Shown here piece after piece: positions 33,107-46,256 of a stretch of DNA of 55,616 nucleotides. The stretch covers positions 1 through 55,616 of the forward strand of contig JAMQGV010000023.1 of the NCBI GenBank assembly GCA_025994075.1. Reading direction: 5' to 3'. Position 1 is the stretch's first letter, and each line of letters opens with the position of its first letter. Origin of the DNA: Vicinamibacteria bacterium (lineage in GTDB: Bacteria; Acidobacteriota; Vicinamibacteria; Fen-336). The position numbers and the translations under genes were made by a program. The notes under the pieces are model-generated. The model was not told the DNA's origin. It did not search any database and saw only the letters and a list, made by a program, of their open reading frames with translations.

Positions 33107-34268
33107 CTAACACGGCTCCCCGTACCGCGCCGCCGCGAGCCCGAGGCCGATCAGCGCCCAAAGGCTGCGCAGCAACTCGAAGTCCATGTGCAGCGTCGCC
33201 ACCAGCAGGCCGGCGACCGCGTAGCGGACGGCGTGCGGGACCGATCCCGCGGGCGCGGCCCCGAGGCGCCGCAAGACGACGGCGAACAGCGCGGCCCAGG
33301 CCGCGAATCCGACGAGCCTCGTCTCCGCCAGCGCCGCGAGCGCCGGCGAGTGGGGCCCCATGCCGGCCGCCTGCAGGGGCGGGAAGCTGGCGCCCCGCTC
33401 CTCGGCCGTCGTCACCCGCGCGTACGCGTGCGGGAAGCTGCCGGGGCCCCAGCCCACCCAGGGGCTCTGCTGCCACAGCCGCAGCGACGCCGCGTGGAGC
33501 AGCGCGTAGGCGTTGACGCGCGGTTCCCATCCGCCTTCGTCCCACGGCGCCACCGCCCACCAGGTGACCGGCCCCAGGGCGACCAGGCCGGCGAGCGCCA
33601 GGGCCCGGCTCGCCCGCCGCACGGCCTGCCAGAAGGCGGTCGCGTCGCGCACCGGCGCCGAGAGCGCGACGAAGACCGACACCAGTCCGCGCGACTGCGC
33701 GCCGGCGGCCGCCGCCAGCGTCAGCGCCAGCGCCAGCAGGCGAGCGCGCCGGCGCCGGCTCCCCCAGCGCCCGTGCACGATCCACGGGATCGAGAGGCCG
33801 AGGTAGAGGACGAGCGAGTTGCTCGAGAGCACGCCCGACACGCGAGCGACACCGGGGAGGTTTGCGGAGTTGGGCGTGGCGAGGTGGCTGACGGGAATCA
33901 GGTCGAGGTGGAAGAGCCCCCAGCCGACCAGGCCCACGGCCGACCAGGTGGCCGCGCTGGCCGCTATGGCGGCCCCGACGGCTGGCCCCGTCTTCAGGTG
34001 GGCGACGGCCACCAGCACGAGGAGCGGCGCCACGATCCTCGGCAGCCTCACCTGCCCCGAGGCGGCCCACGCAGAGAGCGCGTGGGAGGCCGTCACGGCG
34101 GCGGCGGCGGCGATCAGCGGCAGGTCCGCCTCGCGTGCGCCCGCGAGCCACTGCCACGCCAGGGCCACGGCCACCAGCAGGAAGACCGCGTCCGTGCGCA
34201 CGAGGGTGACGGGCGCGAGCCAGGCCACCGCGACCGCGGCCAGGGTGCCGAGGCGCAGGGCCCCGGAC

Positions 34269-34276
<8 letters not shown>
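33107..34276 (-). CDS. O-antigen ligase/polymerase-like membrane protein (Wzy/WaaL family)
   Basis: The 389-aa protein is almost entirely membrane helices (10-12). Family signs are SSNSLVLYLGLSIPWIVHG, AQSRGLVSVFVAL, the loop SPWVGWGPGSFPHAYARV and the block PHSPALAALAETRLVGFAAW, which matches the HNxxLQxLAExGxxG pattern of O-antigen ligases with Ser in place of the usual Asn. ATG at 34276 overlaps the end of the response regulator gene by 8 nt. Last gene of the long minus-strand run, ending just before rnpB. Confidence 0.82.
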
Positions 34277-35638
<1,362 letters not shown>

Positions 35639-35642
<4 letters not shown>

Positions 35643-37036
35643 CGCTCTCCCGCCTCGGGCCACGCCCGCAGCTTGACCAGCAACCGGCGCCCCTCGCGGG
35701 GCCGGTGCACGTAGAGGAAGGCGGCCGCGCCCGGCGCGACGCGCGCGGCCGCCTGTCGCCACGCCTCGGCGTCCGGCACGTTCGCGCGGTTGAGCTCGAG
35801 GACGACGTCTCCCGGCTCGATCGTCTCCGGTCCCGGCGCCGGCCGCAGCACGCGCCGCACGACGACGCCTGGCCGCCCGCCGCCGGCGCCCGACTCCACC
35901 TCGAGCCCGAGCAGAGCAGGCGGCGTGAGCGTCGGTCGCGGACGCACCGTCGGGGCCGGCCGCTCGGCGAGCGTCGCGCGGGCCGGCACGGCCCGCCCGT
36001 CGCGCCAGAGCTGCAGCTCGACGGCCGCACCGGGGGCGCGCGCGGCGATCGCGGCGACGACGGCGTCGGCATCCGCGGCCGGCCCGCCGTCGAGGCCGGT
36101 GACCACGTCCCAGGCTTGCAGGCCTGCTGCTTCCGCGGGACCTCCCGGGGCGACGTCCACGACCACCGCGCCACGCCCGGCCGGGAGTTCCAGCAGCGCC
36201 GCGAGGTCCGGGTCCACGTCGCGCAACTGGGCGCCGAGGTAGCCGCGGGTGACGCGGCCCGCGCGGCGCAGTTGCTCGATCACCGGCGCCGCCACGTCGC
36301 TCGGCACGGCGAAGCCCAGCCCCTGGCCGCGGCCGGACACCGCCGCCACCACGCCGACGACCGCGCCGGTGGCGTCGAGCAGGGGGCCGCCGGAGTTGCC
36401 CGGGTTGATCGCCGCGTCCGTCTGCAGGTAGGCGTCGAAGCTGCGGTCGAACAGCTTGCGGCCGCGCGAGGACAACACGCCGACGGTGAAGGAGTCCTCG
36501 AAGCGCAGCGGGTGGCCGAGCGCCCCGACCCAGTCGCCGACCCGCAGCCCGGCCGAGTCGCCGAAGCGCAGCGCCGGCAGCCCGCTGCGCTCGACGCGGA
36601 GCAGCGCGAGGTCGGTGATCGCGTCTTCGCCGGCGAGGCGGGCGATCGCCTCGCTGCGATCCGCGAAACGCACGAGCGCGCGCGTGCTGCCGGCGAGCAG
36701 GTGGCGGCTGGTGACCACGAGCCCCTGGGGATCGATGACGAAACCCGAGCCCTCGGCGAGCCGGGGCCGCACCTCGCCCTCGCCGAGCGGGTCGAGCAGC
36801 ACTGGCCGCTCCGGCGGCGGATCGAGCAGCCGCACGTGCACGACGGCCGGCAGCGCGCGGGCGGCGACCTCGGCGAAGCGGAAGGGCGGCGCGGCGGCCG
36901 CCGCGCGGTCGACGGCGGCCGGCGACGGCGCGGACCCCGGGCCCGGGGCCCGCGCGAGGAGCCCGCCGACGGCGCCGCCCGCGAGGCCCGCGACCAGGGC
37001 CGCCCCGACCAGGCCGACGCCGCGCCCTTCGTTCAT
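35639..37036 (-). CDS. HtrA/DegP-like trypsin-type protease with PDZ domains
   Basis: The 465-aa protein has a signal-anchor (GLVGAALVAGLAGGAVGGLLA), a trypsin-like domain with the triad His in VTSRHLLAG, Asp in DAITDLALLRV and Ser in NPGNSGGPLLD, then two PDZ-like domains (about 255-335 with GAVVVDVAPGGPAEAAGLQAWD, and a more divergent one at 370-460). It should act in the periplasm on misfolded proteins. The second PDZ has EPGDVVLELN. Overlaps the response regulator gene downstream by 4 nt, and lies 7 nt after ligA. Confidence 0.93.
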
Positions 37037-37043
37037 CGCAGGC

Positions 37044-39490
<2,447 letters not shown>

Positions 39491-39505
39491 CGCCCGGACG
39501 CCCCG

Positions 39506-40522
39506 CTAGCGGTCGCGGGAGAGGATGAAGTCGGGCAGCGCCTCGAGCGCGTCGCGGTACTCGCTGCGCTCGAAGGCCTGCAGGTCGCGGCGGGCGGCCG
39601 CGGCGTAGGCCTCGGCCGCCTTGCGGGCCTGCTCGAGGGCGCCCGTCTCGCGCACCAGGGCCCCGATCTCCCCGGCCGACACCCGCGCGAACCCGTGGTC
39701 CTCGGCCACCGCGCGGACCTTCTCGCGGGCCGCTTCGCCGCCCAGCCGCAGCGCGTAGATCACCGGCAGCGTCAGCTTGCCCTCGCGCAGGTCGTTGGCG
39801 ACCGGCTTGCCCAGCACCTTCTCGTCGGCGGTGAAGTCGAGCAGGTCGTCGACCATCTGGAAGCAGATGCCGAGGTTGAGGCCGTAGGAGGCCAGCGCCT
39901 GCTCCTGCTCGGCGTCGCGGTCGGCGAGGATGGCGCCGATCCGGGTGCAGGCCGAGAACAGGTCGGCGGTCTTGCGGCGGATGATGTCGACGTGGTCGGC
40001 CTCGGTCGTCGCGAGGTCGGCGTCCTTCTGGATCTCGAGCAGCTCGCCTTCGATCATCCGCAGCGTGACGTCGGAGAGCAGGCGCAGGATGCGCAGGTTG
40101 TCCTGGGCCAGCGCCATCGCCATCGACTTCGTGTACAGGAAGTCGCCGGCCAGCACGGTGATGTCGTTGCCCCACGCCGCGTTGACGCTGCGGCGCCCGC
40201 GCCGGGTCTCGGCCTCGTCGATGATGTCGTCGTGCAGCAGCGTCGCGGTGTGGATGAACTCCACGGTCGACGCCAGCAGGATCGCGCGGTCGCCGCGGTA
40301 GCCGCACAGCCGGCCGGCCAGCAGCAGCAGCGCCGGGCGGATGCGCTTGCCGCCGCCGTCGCGGATGTAGCGGCCGATCTCGCCGACGACCTCGACGTCG
40401 GAGCGGATCTGCTCCTCGAAGAAGGCCTCGACCCGCAGCAGGTCGTCGTCGACCAGCGCCGCGATGTCGCGCAGCCCGGCCAGGCTGCGCGCGACGCCGG
40501 GCTTGCCCTGGGTGGTGCTCAC
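39506..40522 (-). CDS. ispB: Trans-isoprenyl diphosphate synthase (IspB-like)
   Basis: Makes the long polyprenyl side chain of respiratory quinones. The 338-aa protein has GGGKRIRPALLLLAG, the first aspartate-rich motif HDDIIDEAETRRG, ITVLAGDFLYTKSM, GELLEI, the second motif FQMVDDLLDFT and GKPVANDLREGKLTLPVIYAL. The residue before DDIID is not bulky, consistent with a long-chain product. GTG start at 40522, 3 nt after yajQ. Chain length cannot be fixed from the sequence alone. Confidence 0.95.
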   Translation of the reverse strand: MSTTQGKPGVARSLAGLRDIAALVDDDLLRVEAFFEEQIRSDVEVVGEIGRYIRDGGGKRIRPALLLLAGRLCGYRGDRAILLASTVEFIHTATLLHDDIIDEAETRRGRRSVNAAWGNDITVLAGDFLYTKSMAMALAQDNLRILRLLSDVTLRMIEGELLEIQKDADLATTEADHVDIIRRKTADLFSACTRIGAILADRDAEQEQALASYGLNLGICFQMVDDLLDFTADEKVLGKPVANDLREGKLTLPVIYALRLGGEAAREKVRAVAEDHGFARVSAGEIGALVRETGALEQARKAAEAYAAAARRDLQAFERSEYRDALEALPDFILSRDR

Positions 40523-40525
40523 GCG

Positions 40526-41017
40526 CTAGCGGTAGTTGGTGAACTGCATGTCGATGCCGAGGTCCGTCTCCTTCAGCAGCCGGATCACCGCCTGCAGGTC
40601 GTCGCGGTTCTTGCCGGTCACCCGGAGCTGGTCGCCCTGGATCGCCGCCTGGACCTTGAGCTTGCTGCCCTTGATCAGCTTGACGATCTCCCTGGCCTTG
40701 TCCGTTGGAATGCCCTTCTGCAGCTTCACCTTCTGGCGCGCCGTCTGGCCCAGCGCCATCTCGACCTTGCCGTAGTCGAGCGCCTTCAGCGGCACGTTGC
40801 GCTTGACCAGCCGGGTCTCCAGCACGTCGCGCACGGCCTTGATCTTGAACTCGTCGGCGGAGGTGAGGACGATCTCCTCGCCCGTGAGTTCGATGTTCGA
40901 GTTCGAGCCCTTGAGGTCGAACCGGGTCTGGATCTCCTTCATCGCCTGGGAGATCGCGTTCTTGACCTCCTGGTGGTCGACCTCGCTGACGATGTCGAAG
41001 GAGCTCTCGGATGCCAT
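40526..41017 (-). CDS. yajQ: YajQ family nucleotide-binding protein
   Basis: The 163-aa protein is full length: [19 protein letters not shown] at the start, [37 protein letters not shown], then the second RRM-like half with [27 protein letters not shown]. YajQ proteins bind nucleotides, in some species cyclic-di-GMP. ATG at 41017. The region upstream has a strong TTGACA (-35-like) on the minus strand at 41098-41103 but no convincing -10. Confidence 0.96.
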   Translation of the reverse strand: MASESSFDIVSEVDHQEVKNAISQAMKEIQTRFDLKGSNSNIELTGEEIVLTSADEFKIKAVRDVLETRLVKRNVPLKALDYGKVEMALGQTARQKVKLQKGIPTDKAREIVKLIKGSKLKVQAAIQGDQLRVTGKNRDDLQAVIRLLKETDLGIDMQFTNYR

Positions 41018-41094
41018 GCCTGTTGCCGATGCCTCGGGTAAGGGGGTTGTCGCCGGGGGGCGCCTGGACCCTAGAAACTGACGGATCCGCGCCG

Positions 41095-41108
41095 TTTTGT
41101 CAACAAAA
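41095..41108. promoter_or_regulatory. AT-rich dyad with TTGACA between tatD and yajQ
   Basis: TTTTGT-CA-ACAAAA is a near-palindrome that stands out in GC-rich DNA and contains TTGACA on the minus strand. It could be a -35 region for the yajQ operon or the terminator zone after tatD. No fitting -10 was found at 16-18 bp. Confidence 0.3.
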
Positions 41109-41128
41109 GAGGACGCTTGCGGGCGGCT

Positions 41129-41902
41129 TCAGCGGGGCGGGAACAGGCGGTCGAAGTTCGCGACCACGGCCTCGCCCAGCGCCTCCGGGGCCAGGCCGCG
41201 CAGGGCCGCCACCTTCTTGGCGACCTCCACGACGAAAGCCGGCTCGTTGCGCTTGCTCCGGTGCGGCGGCGGCGCCAGGAACGGGGCGTCGGTCTCGATC
41301 AGGACGCGGTCGAGCGGGGCCTCGCGCGCCACCTGCTGGATCGTCTCGGCACGCGGGAAGCAGACGATGCCGGAGAACGAGATGTGGAAGCCGGCCGCCA
41401 GCGAACGGCGCGCCAGCTCGAGGCCGCCGGTGAAGCAGTGGATCACGCCGCCCGTCGTCCCGGCGCCTTCTTCCTCGAGCACCGCCGCGGTCTCGGGATC
41501 GGCCTCGCGGGTGTGGATGATCACCGGCAGGCCGACCTCCCGCGCCAGCCGGAGCTGGCGCCGGAAGGCCTCGACCTGGACCTCGCGCGGCGAGTGGTCG
41601 TAGTGGAAGTCGAGCCCGATCTCGCCGATCGCGGCGATCCGGCCGTCGCGGGCGAGGGCGCGCAGGCGCTCGAACGTGGCCTCGTCGGCGTGCTTCGCCT
41701 CGTGCGGGTGGACGCCGGCCGTGATCGGCAGGCCCAGCTCGGCGGCGACCTGCAGGCCGCGCTCGAGGCCGTCCCCCGCGTCGTGCTGGCCGATCAGCAG
41801 GAAGCGCTCGACGCCCGCCGCGCGGGCCCGTTCCAGGACGGCGGACCGATCCGCGTCGAACTGGGGCATGTCGAGGTGGCAGTGGCTGTCGACGAGTCGC
41901 AT
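41129..41902 (-). CDS. tatD: TatD family metal-dependent hydrolase (DNase)
   Basis: The 257-aa TIM-barrel protein has the expected metal ligands: DSHCHLDMP, GVHPHEAKH, GEIGLDFHYDHSP, IIHTREADPE, GVIHCFTGG and ETDAPFLAPPPHRSKRNEP. TatD enzymes are 3'-5' exonucleases used in DNA repair and turnover. ATG at 41902, preceded by GGAGAG; 25 nt after the sulfatase-like gene. In many genomes tatD follows metG, as it does here with one gene inserted. Confidence 0.95.
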   Translation of the reverse strand: MRLVDSHCHLDMPQFDADRSAVLERARAAGVERFLLIGQHDAGDGLERGLQVAAELGLPITAGVHPHEAKHADEATFERLRALARDGRIAAIGEIGLDFHYDHSPREVQVEAFRRQLRLAREVGLPVIIHTREADPETAAVLEEEGAGTTGGVIHCFTGGLELARRSLAAGFHISFSGIVCFPRAETIQQVAREAPLDRVLIETDAPFLAPPPHRSKRNEPAFVVEVAKKVAALRGLAPEALGEAVVANFDRLFPPR

Positions 41903-41927
41903 CAGGGGGTCTCTCCGTGGCAGCGCT

Positions 41928-44270
41928 TCACGACTCCGGGCAGGGCGTGCGCGGGTCGAGGTAGCCGAGCGCCTTCATGTTCTCGCACTGCTCGCGGGTC
42001 AGCGTGCTCTTCTCGGCGCCGCCCGCGACCGGCTTGAGCCGGCCCAGCCAGGCGTAGAGCGCCTGCTCCATCGCCTCGGCGCGGATCGAGGCGCGGGCAT
42101 AGAGGTCGGCGGTCTCGCGCGGGTCGCTTTCGACGTCGTAGAGCTGGGAGCGCCCCGAGCGGGTGTCGTGGATCAGCTTGAACTGGCCGTCGCGCAGCGC
42201 GTACACCGGCCGCTCCCACACCGTGCGCGAGAGCACCGCCGGCTTGCCTGGCGCCCCCGCCAGCATCGGCAGCAGGCTGCGGCCCTGGGCCTCCTTCGCG
42301 AACGTCGCGTCGGCGAGCCCGAACACGTCGAGCACGGTCGGGGCCACGTCGAGCAGGTCGACGAGGCCGGGGAGCCGCTTGCCCGAGAGACCCAGCGCCT
42401 TCGGGAAGCGCACGATCATGGGGATGCGGGTGCTCTCCTCGTGGACCTGGGCGGAGTGCGCGATGTAGCCCTTCTCGTAGAGCTGCTCGCCGTGGTCGGC
42501 GGCGACGACCAGCACGGTCTTCTCGAGCAGCCCCTCGCGCTCGAGCGTCTTCACGAGCTCGCCCACCTCGCGGTCGGCGTAGGCGAGGTTGCCGTCGTAG
42601 AGGCGCACCAGGTGGTCGATCTGCTCCTGCGACGCCTGGCGGACGCCCTGGCTGACCTCCTTGTACCAGGTGGAGTCGCGGCGCTCGGCCTCGCCCAGCG
42701 GCGCGTCGGGCCCGAACATCGTCGTGAACGGGGGCCCGGGGTCGAACGGGAAGTGCGGCTCGCGGTAGTGGACGTAGGCGAAGAAGCGCTGCGCCTTGTG
42801 GCGCGCGATCCAGTCGGGCACCACCCGCCGCATCGACTCGCCGCGGCTGCCGAGGTCCGGGAACATCCGGAACACCTCGTGGAACTCGGCGAACCCGCGC
42901 TCGAAGCCGAGCGCCGTGCCGGCCATCGCGTTGTTCACGAAGCCCGCGTTCGGGACGCCGCGCGCGGAGAGCACCTCGGCGAGCGTCAGCTTGTCCTTCG
43001 GCAGCCGGGCCGCGAACGAGAGGTCCGAGCGGTGGCGGTCGGGGTACTGCGCGGTCCACACGGCCGACATCGCGGCCAGCGTGTAGACCGCGGGCGTGTA
43101 GGCGCGCTCGAAGACCACGCCGTCGCGCGCCAGCGCGTCGATGTTCGGCGTCGTCGCCCGCGGGTAGCCGTAGGCCCCGAACTGGAACGCGCGGGCCGCG
43201 TCGAGGATCACGAACACGACGCTCGTGCCGGCGAGGCCGCGGCGCAGCTCGGCGGCCTTCGCGTCTTCGGCGGGCGACCAGGCCGGCGCCTGCAGGCTCG
43301 GCGCAGGCCCGCGGCCGAGCAGGCGCGGCGCGCCCCAGATCCCCCACGCGCGGCGCGTGGCACCCTCGACGTGGAGCCCGAGCCGGACCGGCCGCCCCGC
43401 CCAGGCCGCGAGCGACACGGTCACCTCGTCAGCCGAGGAGGCACGCGGATCGAGCTCGCGCGACCACAGCTCCTGCTCCACCCCGGGCATCTCCTCGAGC
43501 GTGACGCGGAGCCGCACGCGCGCTGCCGCCGCCCTCGCCGCGTCGTGGAGCGCCGGCGTGAAGCGCAGCTCCTGGCCGGAGCCGAGGACGAAGGCGTAGC
43601 GCACCGCGCCGGGCCCCGTCTGGACCAGCGCCGGCGCGCCGGCGCGCTCCACGGTCTCCAGCGGCGCGGGAGCTTCGCGCGCGAGCAGGTCGTCGAGCCC
43701 GGCGTCGCCGGCGAGGCCGACGACCACCGCATGGAACGCCGCGGCCAGCGTGCGCCGGTCGCCCGTCGTCGGGTCGAGCTCCGCCGGCTGCGCCGAGCGC
43801 GCGAACGCGAACGCCAGCCGGTTCTCGCCCGAGCGCTGCGCCACGGCCGGGAGCGACAGGCGGTGGCGGGCGCGCCCCTCGCCGAGACGCAGCTCGCCGA
43901 CGGCCTGGCCGTTGAGCGCGACCTGGACGGACTGCTCGCCGAGCCCCGGCAGCGGCGCCAGGTCCAGGATCGCCGTACGCGGCTGCGGCGCCTCCCAGGT
44001 GAACGACAGCTCCACCTCGGGCCGCGCCCACACGAACGCCTCGCTGCCGAGCCCGCCCGTCGCGTAGAAGCCCTGGGCGAGATGCGGCTCGGCACCGGGG
44101 GTGCCGAACAGCAGCACCTCGCGCGGCCCGGTGACCTGCGCGTGACGCAGGCCCGCGGCGAGGTCGTGGTGGACCTGCAGCGGCTCGCGGCCGCCGACGA
44201 GCCGCCACAGCAGCACCCCGAGCAGGGCGGCGCCGGCCGTCATCACGGCCGCGCGCAGCAGGCGTCGCAA
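41928..44270 (-). CDS. Membrane-anchored sulfatase/phosphotransferase-superfamily protein
   Basis: The 780-aa protein has an N-terminal signal anchor, about 330 residues of beta-rich carbohydrate-binding-like sequence, then an alkaline-phosphatase superfamily domain (from about residue 345: VVFVILDAARAFQFGAYGYPRATTPNID, FAYVHYREPHFPF, VLVVAADHGEQLYEKGY, HEESTRIPMIVRFP). Where true sulfatases have CxPSR for formylglycine, this has YTPAVYTLAAM, so Thr rather than Cys/Ser is the probable nucleophile and formylglycine chemistry is unlikely. Start: TTG at 44270, 3 nt after the metG stop; ATG at 44243 is the alternative. Cleaved or modified substrate unknown, perhaps a surface polymer. Confidence 0.85.
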   Translation of the reverse strand: MRRLLRAAVMTAGAALLGVLLWRLVGGREPLQVHHDLAAGLRHAQVTGPREVLLFGTPGAEPHLAQGFYATGGLGSEAFVWARPEVELSFTWEAPQPRTAILDLAPLPGLGEQSVQVALNGQAVGELRLGEGRARHRLSLPAVAQRSGENRLAFAFARSAQPAELDPTTGDRRTLAAAFHAVVVGLAGDAGLDDLLAREAPAPLETVERAGAPALVQTGPGAVRYAFVLGSGQELRFTPALHDAARAAAARVRLRVTLEEMPGVEQELWSRELDPRASSADEVTVSLAAWAGRPVRLGLHVEGATRRAWGIWGAPRLLGRGPAPSLQAPAWSPAEDAKAAELRRGLAGTSVVFVILDAARAFQFGAYGYPRATTPNIDALARDGVVFERAYTPAVYTLAAMSAVWTAQYPDRHRSDLSFAARLPKDKLTLAEVLSARGVPNAGFVNNAMAGTALGFERGFAEFHEVFRMFPDLGSRGESMRRVVPDWIARHKAQRFFAYVHYREPHFPFDPGPPFTTMFGPDAPLGEAERRDSTWYKEVSQGVRQASQEQIDHLVRLYDGNLAYADREVGELVKTLEREGLLEKTVLVVAADHGEQLYEKGYIAHSAQVHEESTRIPMIVRFPKALGLSGKRLPGLVDLLDVAPTVLDVFGLADATFAKEAQGRSLLPMLAGAPGKPAVLSRTVWERPVYALRDGQFKLIHDTRSGRSQLYDVESDPRETADLYARASIRAEAMEQALYAWLGRLKPVAGGAEKSTLTREQCENMKALGYLDPRTPCPES

Positions 44271-44273
44271 GGT

Positions 44274-46256
44274 CTACTTGACCTTCGTCCCCGGCGCCAC
44301 GTCGCCGTCGACGGCGAGCAGCACGGCGCGGCCCTCGGGCGAGGCGGCCAGCACCATGCCGTTCGACTCCACGCCGCGCAGCTTGCGCGGCGCGAGGTTG
44401 GCGACCACGACGATGCGCCGCCCCACCACCTGCTCCGGCGCGTAGTGTTCGGCGATGCCGGCCACGATCTGCCGCACCTCGCTGCCGAGGTCGACCTGCA
44501 TCTGCAGCAGCTTGTCGGACTTGGGGACGCGCTGCGCCTCCTTGACGAGGCCCACCCGCAGGTCGACCTTGACGAAGTCCTCGATCCCGATGATGGCAAC
44601 GCCCTCAGCGGCCGCGGCGGGCGCCACCGGCGTGGCGGGGGCCGCGTCCTTCTTCGCATCCGACACGGTCTTCTTCTCCTTCTTCTTCTCGATCGGGGCA
44701 GGCGCGGCGGCCTCCCCTGCGGCCGCGGGCTTCTCCTTGCGCGGGAACAGCGGCTCGACCGGGCTCAGCGCGGTACCCGGCTCCAGCCGGCCCCAGCCGA
44801 GCTCGTCCGGCGAGGCGAGGCCGTCGCGGCCGAGCATCGCCAGCACCCGGGTGGCCGCCCGGGGCATCACCGGCGAGACCAGCAGCGCCGCGAGCCGCAC
44901 GTCCTCGAGCAGGCGATAGAGGAACGCGTCCAGCTCGCCGCGCCGCGCGGGGTCCTTCGCCGCGGTCCACGGTTCGAACGCGACGATCGCCTGGTTGGCG
45001 CGCGCGACGTGGGCCCACACCTCCGACAGGGCCCCCGCGAACTCCAGCTTCTCGTAGCGCGCGAGGCAGCTCTCCACCAGCGCCGAGCGATCCTCCCCCG
45101 GCGCCACCCGCGGCGGCACCCGGCCGTCGCAGTACCTGTGCACCATCGTCAGCGCCCGCGAGACCAGGTTGCCGAAGTCGTTGGCGAGGTCGGCGTTGAA
45201 GCGCTTCAGGAACGCGTCGTCGGTGAAGTCCCAGTCGGCGCCGTAGGGCGCCTCGCGCAGGAGGAAGTAGCGCACGGCGTCGAGGCCGAAGTCGCGGATC
45301 AGCGCCTCGGGGTCGATGATGTTGCCGGTGCTCTTGGCGACCTTGCGCCCGTTCTTGGTGATGTGGCCCTGGACGAAGACGTGGGTCGGCCGCGGCAGCT
45401 CGGCGGCCTTCAGCAGCGCGGGCCAGTACAGGCAGTGGAAGCGGATGATGTCCTTGCCGACGACGTGCAGCCGCACGCCACCCTGCTCCCAGAACTCGCG
45501 GTACAGCGGGTCGCCGTCGGCGTAGCCGAGCGCGGTGACGTAGTTGGACAGCGCGTCGACCCACACGTACAGCACGTGGTCGGGCTGCTCGGGCACCGGG
45601 ATGCCCCACTTCACGCGCGCCCGGCTGACGCTGAAGTCCTTGAGCCCGTCGCGGATCACCGCCAGCACCTCGTTGCGGCGCACCTCGGGGTCGATCCGCA
45701 GCCGGCCCGACTCGATCTCCGCCTTGAGCCAGTCGGAGTAGGCCGAGAGGCGGAAGAACAGGTTCTGCTCCTCGGTCCACTCGCAGGGCTGCTCGTGGGT
45801 CAGGCAGCGGTTGTCGGGCTGGACGAGCTCGTCTTCGTCCTTGAAGCCCTCGCAGCGCGGGCAGTACCAGCCCGCGTACGTGCCGGAATAGACGGCGCTG
45901 CGTCCGTCCGGGGCCGTCGCCTTCGCGACCCGCTCCCAGATCGCGAGCACGCCGCGCTTGTGGACCTCATCGGTCGTGCGGATGAAGCGGTCGTAGGCGA
46001 CGTCGAGCGAGTCGAACACCGCGCGGAAGCGGGCGGAGTTGCGGTCGCACAGCTCCTGCTCGGGGATGCCCTGCTCGCGGGCGACGCGCTCGATGTTCTG
46101 GCCGTGTTCGTCGGTGCCCGTCAGCAGGAAGGCCCGGCGCCCCGCCAGCCGCAGCGCCCGCTTGAGCGCGTCGGCGGCGATGGTCGTGTAGGCGTGCCCC
46201 GCGTGCGGCGCGGCGTTCACGTAGTAGATCGGGGTGGTGACGTAGAAGCTCTTCAT
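44274..46256 (-). CDS. metG: Methionyl-tRNA synthetase with C-terminal tRNA-binding domain
   Basis: The 660-aa class I synthetase starts MKSFYVTTPIYYVNAAPHAGHAYT (HIGH-type motif HAGH), has a single zinc knuckle (CPRC...CLTHEQPC), WVDALSNYVTALGY, and KMSKS replaced by KVAKS in GRKVAKSTGN. After the anticodon-binding helices comes a Lys/Ala linker (about residues 515-545) and an EMAP/Arc1p-like tRNA-binding domain (FVKVDLRVGLVKEAQRVPKSDKLLQMQVDLG). ATG at 46256 overlaps the larC stop (ATGA). The metG-tatD order is common. Confidence 0.97.
   Translation of the reverse strand: MKSFYVTTPIYYVNAAPHAGHAYTTIAADALKRALRLAGRRAFLLTGTDEHGQNIERVAREQGIPEQELCDRNSARFRAVFDSLDVAYDRFIRTTDEVHKRGVLAIWERVAKATAPDGRSAVYSGTYAGWYCPRCEGFKDEDELVQPDNRCLTHEQPCEWTEEQNLFFRLSAYSDWLKAEIESGRLRIDPEVRRNEVLAVIRDGLKDFSVSRARVKWGIPVPEQPDHVLYVWVDALSNYVTALGYADGDPLYREFWEQGGVRLHVVGKDIIRFHCLYWPALLKAAELPRPTHVFVQGHITKNGRKVAKSTGNIIDPEALIRDFGLDAVRYFLLREAPYGADWDFTDDAFLKRFNADLANDFGNLVSRALTMVHRYCDGRVPPRVAPGEDRSALVESCLARYEKLEFAGALSEVWAHVARANQAIVAFEPWTAAKDPARRGELDAFLYRLLEDVRLAALLVSPVMPRAATRVLAMLGRDGLASPDELGWGRLEPGTALSPVEPLFPRKEKPAAAGEAAAPAPIEKKKEKKTVSDAKKDAAPATPVAPAAAAEGVAIIGIEDFVKVDLRVGLVKEAQRVPKSDKLLQMQVDLGSEVRQIVAGIAEHYAPEQVVGRRIVVVANLAPRKLRGVESNGMVLAASPEGRAVLLAVDGDVAPGTKVK

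Noticed and set aside
41075..41103. Sigma70 promoter for yajQ with TTGACA
   Set aside because: The -35 is good, but the sequences at 16-18 bp spacing (CAGTTT, AGTTTC) are poor -10 elements, so I list only the dyad with low confidence.
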